The notes under the pieces were generated by a model. The model was not told the DNA's origin. It saw only the letters and a list, made by a program, of their open reading frames with translations, and made no database searches. A DNA stretch of 64,000 bases from Elusimicrobiota bacterium (GTDB lineage: Bacteria; Elusimicrobiota; Elusimicrobia; UBA1565; UBA9628): NCBI GenBank assembly GCA_016212795.1, contig JACRDT010000014.1, positions 1-64,000 on the forward strand, written 5' to 3'. This document shows positions 60,801 through 64,000 of the stretch, piece after piece (the stretch's first letter is position 1; every line of letters begins with the position of its first letter). Position numbers and translations under genes: made by a program.

Positions 60801-63800
60801 CATGACCACGCGGTCCCCCTTCTGGGCCTGGTAGTAGCTCATGCGGTAGCCGACCGAGCCGCCCGACTTGTCGTACGTCGTGACGGCCACCTCCCGCAGG
60901 TGCCGCACGCTCCCCAGGTCCGCCTTGCTCACGAACTCGACCGGCATGTTGTCGGCCAGCGGCAGGCGGAAGTACTCGCCCACGGGCTTGCCGTGCTCGT
61001 CCACCTTGGCGTACACCGTCCGGCCCCGGCTGTCGCGCAACGCCAGGAACTGGTCGTTCTCCCCGATCGACAGGTCGCCGTCGCCGATGGCCGCCCTCGG
61101 CCTGAGCGGGGCGGGGGACGCGTTGCCGACCACCCTGCGGTAGCTCCCGTCGAGCGCCACGAACTCGTAGTCGTCGGAGCGGCGCCCGCCCTTGAGCTTG
61201 ACGTACTGGATGCCGTCGACGTCGCTCGGGTCCTCGGGAGGCCCGATGTCGTCGCCGGTCAGCTGGTTCTTCACCCTGGGCCGGCTCGACGGGGAGATGC
61301 TGTCGCTCTCCGGCGCGTTGAACGCGCGCCTGCGGACGGCCACCTCGTCGTCCCGGCGGCCGATGAGCCACCCGGACACCGCCAGCCCGTCCTCGGCGAA
61401 TTTGTCCCGGATGGCCGCCTGGCTCTGCGCCTGCAGCAGGGAGAGGTCGGCGGCCAGCCGCTGGCGCAAGCGGCCGCCGGAGGACCTCTCGTTCGACCAG
61501 GCGAGCTCCTCGAGCCTGTCCGTCGCGGTCAACTGCGACGCCACGGCATTCCGGAGCTGCTGGAACGCGTCGCTCTCGCCCAGCGACCTCGCCAGGGCCA
61601 GGGCGCGGGCGTTGAGGGCCTTGGCGTCCGGGCCGAGGTCCTGGTCGTCCTTGACGGGGTTGACCAGGGCGCCGAGCTTGCGGAACGCGTCCTGGGTCTC
61701 GTCGTTGGTCGACATGAGCAGCTGGTCGCGCCGGGCGTTCTCGTACGCCGTGGCCTTGCCGCCGCCCAGGTCCTCCAGGAGGAACCCCAGGAAATTCGAC
61801 GGGTTGCCGCCCGTCTTGCCGAACTGGGCCTCGAGCTGGCGCAGGGCCGCCAGCGACCTGCGGCCGGCCACGTCGCCGGAGCCGGGCTCCTTGGGGACGC
61901 CGCCCGGGTCCATGGCCACGCCGAGGAGCCTCGCGTCGTAGACCTGATAGCCGGCGAGCCTGAGCGCCTCGGCGAGCTTCTCGGGGTCGGCGGGGTCGTC
62001 GAGGGCGTCGCGCATGATCTTGGCGCTGCCGCCGAACTGCTCCCTCATCTGGGCGAGCACCTTGCGGGCCTCCGCGACAGCGGGGTCGTCGCGCGGCCGC
62101 TGGAGGATGCCCACCAGGTCGTCCCGGCTGATGCCGCCGAGGTACTGGAGCATCGACTTCAGGCCCGGGTCGTCGGCGGGGGGCAGCTGCGCGGGATCCT
62201 CGACGGCCGCCACGCCGGCCAGCTTCTGGTAGGTCTGGAACTGCTCCGACAGGGTCCCCTTCAGGGAATACTTGAAGCTGTCGCTCGACGGCTCTCCATC
62301 ACCCTGCCACAGCTGGAGCAGCGTCTGGTCGCGGGTGCTCATCCTCCCCTTGGCGCCGCGCTCCACGAGCCTGGGGACCTCGCGCAGGAACCCGGAGGTC
62401 ACGAACATCTCGGTCTTGCCGGTTTCGGGGTTGGTGATCACGGGCGAGACCATGCCGTCCAGGACCCCCATGAGCTCGTCGGCGGACTTCTTCGCGCCTG
62501 GGCCGTCGCCGGTCTCCCTCGCCTTCACGATGGCCGCGATGTGCCCCCGCAGGGTCTCGGACTGCGCCTTCAAGGTGGCGTCGTAGCGGGGGCCGTAGTA
62601 GTACGACAGGACCTGGTCGCTCATCGCCTTCCATTCCGGGGAGCCCGCGCTGACCAGGCCCAGCCGCTGGGCCGTCAGGACCCACTGGATCACGGTGGAC
62701 TTCTCCGCGCGCTGGCTGAGGTTGCGCAGGTCCGGGGCCCCCGCCTTCTCCAGCAGCTTGCGCTCCTCGGCGTTGTCCGGCTCGAGCATCTCCTTGAGCG
62801 CGTCGGCGAGCTGGCTGTTGGCGGCCTGGACGGCCATCATCGCCTGGTACTCGGGGAAGTTCCTCAGGAGGTCCCGGACCTTGTCGCTGAGCCTCTGCTG
62901 CTTGCGCAGATCCTCGCTGGTCGGCGTCCCGGACAGGCCGGCGCCCCTGGCCGCCTCGAACTCGGCCATGAAATCGGCGTGCTCCTTCCTCTCCTTCTCC
63001 GTGGCCTGGGTCTTGAGGTACTCGTAGACGCTCTCGTTGAGGTTGTAGTGCCTCATGTAGAGCAGCGCCCGGGTCCGCTCCGTGCCGGGCTGGTCCACGT
63101 TGGGGATGAGGAAGCGCAGGCCCGCGGCGAGCTTCTGGTAGGACTCCGCGGCTCCCGGCTTGCCGGGCGAGGCGTCGGCCCGGGCCTTGGAGTCGCGCCA
63201 CTGGTTGACGAGAGGCTCGAGCTCGGTGCCCTGGATCATGGCGCGGTTGTCCGCGTTGTCGAAGAACGCGGCCAGGGCCTGGGCGTCGCCGTCGCCGCCG
63301 TCGAGCTTGAGCCCGAGGGCCTTGAGCTTCTCCACGGCGCCGTAGAGCTTCTTGGAGAATTCCCGCTGCGCATCCGTCTGCTTGACCAGAGCCTGCCCGA
63401 TCAGGCCGAGCTCGGACGTCGCGTCCTCCGACGCCCCGCCCTGCCCCGCCTGCAGCTTGCCCAGCAGGAGCGCCCTCATCTTGGGCTCCAGCACCCCGGG
63501 GTCGAAGTTGTTCTCCTGCATCGCCGCCAGCAGCTTCCTGAGCGCCTCCGCCTTGGCCCGCTCGCCCCGGGCCCCTTGCTGGCCGGACTCCGTCGCGCCG
63601 TCCCACAGCACCTGCAGCGCGCCCCAGGGGCTGTCCCGCTCGGAGCTGGTCATCCGCCGCTTGAACTGCTCCCAATTCTTGGCCCACTCCGCGTAGGCCT
63701 CGGCGCCCGTGGAGAACTTGTACGGCGCGGTCTCTATCATCTCGATGATGGACCGGTTGAAGCCCGCGTAGGCGGCCGCCAGCGACCTGGTTTGGACCGC

Positions 63801-64000
63801 CTCGAGCAAGGCGCGGGTCTTGACGAGCTCGGCGTCGACCCGGGCGCGGTGGTCCTCGAGCAGGCCGTCTTTGGCCCCGTCGTAGAGGCCCGCGAGCCTC
63901 TCGAGCTCGGCCTTGAGCTTCGGCACCCGCGCCAGCGACGCGGCGTCGAGAGGCTTGCCCTGGTCGAGCACGGCCGACAGCCTCTCCAGCCCCCCGACCA
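48825..64000 (-). CDS. Giant multidomain protein (over 5050 residues; N-terminus beyond the window)
   Basis: One open frame runs off the right edge. N-terminal third: helical, charged. Middle (about 59700-61300): beta-rich, then two hydrophobic stretches (ESHPMWAAV-like AAVLGGLAGGIIEG near 59470 and SAPPAIVGLV near 59220). Then a long Gly/Pro-rich disordered part with a 24-bp minisatellite. C-terminal third, in order: papain-like cysteine peptidase (MTCALHAYANN near 55195; histidine in GGGPHMINIK near 54910); GGDEF-like domain with RKGGEEIVIF (54125); second GGDEF-like domain with DPLTRLGNRES (53550) but no GGDEF loop; HD domain (YHDWRHSLR, LLHDLDPGRD, 52500-52620); two kinase-like folds (AVVYEGVLDGRKVAVKTY near 51020; GFGNFKETFVHPKDPEAVLK near 50180); and a C-terminal LYRHIQAQELA region resembling ADP-ribosyltransferase or toxin tails. 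Function unknown; a signalling or effector giant. No signal peptide can be judged. Confidence 0.8.
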   Translation of the reverse strand, partial: VGGLERLSAVLDQGKPLDAASLARVPKLKAELERLAGLYDGAKDGLLEDHRARVDAELVKTRALLEAVQTRSLAAAYAGFNRSIIEMIETAPYKFSTGAEAYAEWAKNWEQFKRRMTSSERDSPWGALQVLWDGATESGQQGARGERAKAEALRKLLAAMQENNFDPGVLEPKMRALLLGKLQAGQGGASEDATSELGLIGQALVKQTDAQREFSKKLYGAVEKLKALGLKLDGGDGDAQALAAFFDNADNRAMIQGTELEPLVNQWRDSKARADASPGKPGAAESYQKLAAGLRFLIPNVDQPGTERTRALLYMRHYNLNESVYEYLKTQATEKERKEHADFMAEFEAARGAGLSGTPTSEDLRKQQRLSDKVRDLLRNFPEYQAMMAVQAANSQLADALKEMLEPDNAEERKLLEKAGAPDLRNLSQRAEKSTVIQWVLTAQRLGLVSAGSPEWKAMSDQVLSYYYGPRYDATLKAQSETLRGHIAAIVKARETGDGPGAKKSADELMGVLDGMVSPVITNPETGKTEMFVTSGFLREVPRLVERGAKGRMSTRDQTLLQLWQGDGEPSSDSFKYSLKGTLSEQFQTYQKLAGVAAVEDPAQLPPADDPGLKSMLQYLGGISRDDLVGILQRPRDDPAVAEARKVLAQMREQFGGSAKIMRDALDDPADPEKLAEALRLAGYQVYDARLLGVAMDPGGVPKEPGSGDVAGRRSLAALRQLEAQFGKTGGNPSNFLGFLLEDLGGGKATAYENARRDQLLMSTNDETQDAFRKLGALVNPVKDDQDLGPDAKALNARALALARSLGESDAFQQLRNAVASQLTATDRLEELAWSNERSSGGRLRQRLAADLSLLQAQSQAAIRDKFAEDGLAVSGWLIGRRDDEVAVRRRAFNAPESDSISPSSRPRVKNQLTGDDIGPPEDPSDVDGIQYVKLKGGRRSDDYEFVALDGSYRRVVGNASPAPLRPRAAIGDGDLSIGENDQFLALRDSRGRTVYAKVDEHGKPVGEYFRLPLADNMPVEFVSKADLGSVRHLREVAVTTYDKSGGSVGYRMSYYQAQKGDRVVMPAPSGYNRAGQKTIWPGASQLGVSEVKAVRDPENPKSDVVAYEGVMGRTGNVVLAVTRVEGDRTVKVDYEAGTQFVREGKAGWQFRLSDDWMGTSKDGNRTYMTFDANNVATAHYTEFLQKDPKGQTYSMMRTVLDDPSLKVKGASIVPTYKVFPGAGESDVRDRFAAERKGQKTAFAGTVAESIAVGFEHGPNAALDSQRFSQVAGHVKRLLGEDRAKFQDNLAGLMALYDGQVQNRKGVDGTQVFDARFNFGSGGTVGVSLRKYNHDTQERMASDALKFRYVPLPEKPGETMSGRDTIQLREEMERNKDATKLKGVRDFTGGEFAFVEFAEVADVDNGGKPRSREKVVGFVGKKEGGSKYGRYDVDLGDEYEKGGLGPLYGADIKQDVVISGNGELWRRGYKVGTAASVWNFAGKIGDYANNAIVYSDFGEAHPMWAAVLGGLAGGIIEGALDPTSWLAIGAMAKLGKALQRTMKVVKSLEGAVEKAAQLQKAQKRLQRIETAMKAVEKGFKLMQYNIIIQSAPPAIVGLVTQDPRQFNQGVRGLSMLLPLNKFQEKAMGIHAKAKGEIEGPKGKDIEVPGGRDVETPGSKEGGRSSDVDTRRSGDVDTRRSGDVDTRRSGDVDTRRPGDVDTRRPGGLDPGRPGENLGPRDIDMPSKLPAGIEHPGVKPLKVEAPKFQGGDAVAASRIGGDGFSPKDTTFSGSKAGGERGGGMGPVHADGPGGVKAGKGPEAGAAPKEAAGAPKEASALKGGADKPVAAGQNSSPKVEPPSVKGEALAGSKLETSRSAVDGARQRGPPLELASAKGMEPLRSGADALRPNVDNVRSSLDTGRLESSRPRPNAERVRGDLESPGSRRKGQAEDLDLDSRMGGDEGGLRDLEAGRAKPRDLEGGRGARGKADIEAESASMNRSPDLLPGGREPGKVGTPEGGSPEAGVKSEGPLKSEAPGSPKGDAHAGPEPGRFEDGGRLKADAEAPTARRGEAKASAQPEKLDVIDRFLDAAIKFPEKVSSFAQQRFPRAKAALDSASLRVAGGYNDVLLKYHAKIEGFKEAHPTLTKVGRGTMAAVNAPGNLMASVGRSLSAWGAGTGGGAKPSRMGRIAAAAGDFLQGTRSLGRSPLDFSESLHPKMQDRPAFLKAAKSADLPGGEGVIHARTDPASGRVLEYSAKPFAPKEGFVDLELKVRPGEKGGFEIAGMGVSPSSKGRPSERALSHLDYQLEVSVRDDLVARQAQKLMLDPSFTRRIKAGEDPLTRASDMEFYWDKAKGRFSLEPVAGAAKVKVTFTPYGATDIYRVASISPEGRLPLSAVANLKTALSRVAGTGIELAPGALRTLGRGDDLAGRQFTPEEAGKALEERLAANRERLKASEGEFRGKAAEAQAELEKLRLEAEGSGDWSKYLARARELQPELARLSRDYRDAGGNAEYTLVEKARKDYQAATRIKDPELRRTALDDARAKLAAAQKEADLLGIGKDLRAEARERLFQARDKALSRGVDPDALDSQALYRRSLGSLEAARTVETELAARLSAARGGDPEVVAHLETELARAKSSVERAQAELAAARETLEYHAGKDPSLDPRIEDFLARTESLRKSPDAESARQLEAELEALPEGLRAAARKAGAEQVLMEAYQRQYLARYGREGLVESKTALADAEAQLREMGVDLEKFDGLQAQRDAVELDQGRLSEHIGRSEDRLASLEKGGDAAAVDAARAELERFYLRRAELHEKLAGVDAELRRSLDPGGAGDTYAARDLVGRRAQAKELLSALNARSRADASDMRILRAAANESGLDAKSLRARAEYLADLQIHDYLSASAAKTHRYRLAGMTAGQADAAASLEFRRARGKVMRGEVSGGERVEYQGAEAMTCALHAYANNLKVPYAEVEAHLRSVLGEGFVEKVRAGGMSPAEVTQVGKVLGLAYGRELKLVRPGDVFSMAAAGKDVMVVINYGADGQGVGGGPHMINIKASSIRTEGGSTRISLKDSGIEVWGKKYGLPVEMDLKDFVRLMTRSGGYVLAEADLSAATKARYVSDASPLVRRFRGDAGEWVAGAGKGPAEDGLFGVVHQITGTDGRLMKAPDVPVDDGLASMRPGGIGAAGRKQAVDFEPARFEVERVRLDLDLPPFLKGYPPDVTQPLLSRMHTDYMTKARNNRFLETHAGQIAEHYGEVVMFDGDSFGSVNRALRARFGDTVGGQMADEVLARLIGRAQAAVDSTGSGLVVRKGGEEIVIFAPKGKGAMVAERIRQAGEYFHAEKLDLGDIMARYKESHGIDGTVDDVMSLIRQQALMDARAKAGGDNIDAAAVKERICTISAGVAKIERPAGGDALESLNAAIKRADGAVEAAKKGGKNKVGEAGDGGKVSLLAPGARVDPGAFTPQDGRAPWETPAFKEALAKLSPADRAMVLESIHTDPLTRLGNRESIRENLPSMLSRYDALYKVEIDNFKAINDHPQLGHDVGDAVLSEFGRVALKVRAEVARELGLTEADLHLARDYAKEFHFMGRSRFVDVYVKRFEAALADGDGLSLVRAAARVKFGQGKADFEPTGEQLGQVRRWIAEQSVKTGKDPSRVGTVTGKKVDLDASGVRDGKLSARVAYDRAAEDATAAVETVKNDRNARFLEGKVERQARDIGAPGERLRLEDYEGPRVPGQRTRGRLDVLSAKEFAARHPDLAGGLDGRATHVLVDPARPGRFKPLEAGDIARLEGVPLEKYFSFDEFAGLHPKTVGADIYHDWRHSLRVSKMAQDLAVARGLKADDAAFLREVALLHDLDPGRDPGKAARVPSTLERLQADFEGKLSLTGEEGASILRDRFGWDERKLKLAMAMIQRTEFPFGPTHPSPAYKDAGPLARYESMLRSMSPEDQRFVLQEGALLSEYADKSSWYSTESFEGAFKVVKGLVNEINTGVGKPVMDMAKLDTHDFLSKVGVEESFRLDLDLAQRLGLDGVRLMGRAEAFDLLPGQYRRTFESNLKGFESFKKAMAGGSAAPDLAAAELELRAFDIAVKEAAKGRLLGEPAKIDPGEAPENIAALARQNEAARILYENGYEVWQNGVNAGADFKLNGREFDCYAPTTDKPRNIWGTVKGKIVVKHQGRGVVLALDGSKVTLEALGSQFADHPIKGLEDLLVIRDGRITTLMEGGRVVGVERAKGPVDIGTAGETLPPGLKRAAESVPGSKLTGDLVVRFNGLLGGKAEAAAGRTAPLSELVGRMVAGPQAVKPVSARAPESYRRTLLASKAPEVAVTRVISEEGSSAVVYEGVLDGRKVAVKTYHEPIPAAKESLGEKGAWDHTLAYFREEVGLAREMSRVLGSRGLAPKVFGEVDIGPNGNPSWAMEVIVGKSLSELTPAEARVLITPKTLAQASEGIELLRKAGLGGADSPQAMVLTRDQVINGVARKAGDVVFMDPGGLTRDPGIWKSPLDMAKEVAWTKARADLAGDADLHRPVESLPFDDAIRSAVKARVDRLVEPLGGKPAGILPGASGRPLRLAAPGEWRTSVPGVAEIGAAGVEFKTVGQRGSDYYVDGVKARSLGFGNFKETFVHPKDPEAVLKLFNSKSVMARGESIIEKRLEHDFIKRLEPLGVVPRLLSQGAVAVEGKPVGYIVQERVAGRTLDKVSADQLPHVRKLFDILAKNGILMADFERPLKWRDNIMVGTTRSGGLKAYLVDADITLRHGKSPAELKAIYDRLYRSIDTRPRTVSDIGAAGETGAVEDGGRASRPLYGEGVGGRGAVGESVRQRLVREFAEKQGLKPETVDAAINSLLKERGFSPRMLDGLPPGSQKTQLGFLLNSPDLLKQPGMGESLKPSFKNFNARAFESAKRSFTSDGSYGRMIVRDGGELARDGMRLYRHIQAQELARILADNGLIPKAFKEHSADFGSVMHQMGGAYRMVELRVIDNPKAKDWIYEYTAHASRSGLGASVTTAGNIKIEIVPRAGQEFIDTNPICQKLWGKSEQGWATIDPIAIEQIRLFGPGCENGCSLASEAGRSLAARLLGR
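49668..49706 (-). repeat. Family C repeat copy in the giant gene, reversed
   Basis: GCGGCCGGGACGCTCGG then CCTCCGTCCTCGACCGCGCC, nearly identical to the reverse complement of 6228-6272. It is read as GAVEDGGRASRP in the giant protein, the opposite strand of the element from the activase and GT2 copies. It lies between the second kinase-like fold and the C-terminal region. Confidence 0.65.
58891..59010 (-). repeat. Minisatellite of five 24-bp units in the giant gene
   Basis: Units of CGCCGGGTGTCCACGTCCCC plus CGAC, coding for DVDTRRSG. The first and last units are diverged and the centre is near identical, a sign of recent expansion by slippage or recombination. Confidence 0.8.

Overview
The window is very GC-rich and densely coded, with short intergenic gaps and many start/stop overlaps. 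Large exported proteins, a class II (B12-dependent) ribonucleotide reductase, a long acyl-CoA dehydratase activase, an RND efflux operon and a very large multidomain gene suggest a Gram-negative, probably anaerobic or facultative bacterium. Elusimicrobiota or a similar deep-branching diderm phylum fits best, but this is inference from gene content. No rRNA, tRNA or CRISPR array was recognised.

Layout. 1-1350: remains of an insertion-sequence region (transposase C-terminus, small CxxxxCxC protein). 1347-8401 (minus): membrane adenylate cyclase, thioredoxin-like protein, OGG-type DNA glycosylase and a 1478-residue tandem acyl-CoA dehydratase activase. 8477-11920 (minus): large exported protein of unknown function. 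12103-24192 (plus): a 2425-residue polytopic membrane protein, a membrane Ser/Thr kinase with helical repeats, an exported TPR protein, an exported HExxH protein and a small membrane-anchored protein. 24189-29917 (minus): a five-gene, translationally coupled surface-glycan operon (GDPD-like, HAD, tandem nucleotidyltransferase, a GT-C/P-loop kinase fusion, GT2). 30074-36789 (plus): exported HExxH protein, small exported protein, class II ribonucleotide reductase, exported phospholipase-D-like protein. 36879-44222 (plus): TetR regulator with its operator, TolC/MFP/RND efflux pump, then an AGCS amino-acid:cation symporter. 44231-48778: PH-like membrane protein, exported WD40-metacaspase and a thioredoxin-like lipoprotein. 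48825 to the window end (minus): the 3' part of a gene for more than 5050 residues, carrying papain-like, GGDEF-like (two), HD, kinase-like (two) and other domains.

The most unusual signal crosses gene boundaries. At least three families of short GC-rich hairpin repeats lie in frame inside conserved genes: glycosylase, activase, giant membrane protein, ribonucleotide reductase, glycosyltransferase, TPR protein and the giant multidomain protein. They add about 13-56 residues of low-complexity linker each, resembling in principle the palindromic elements of Rickettsia. A second recurring signal is a sharp TATGAT-like -10 box exactly six bases before an ATG, which implies leaderless mRNAs.

All functions are inferred by reading translations by eye; no database search was run.
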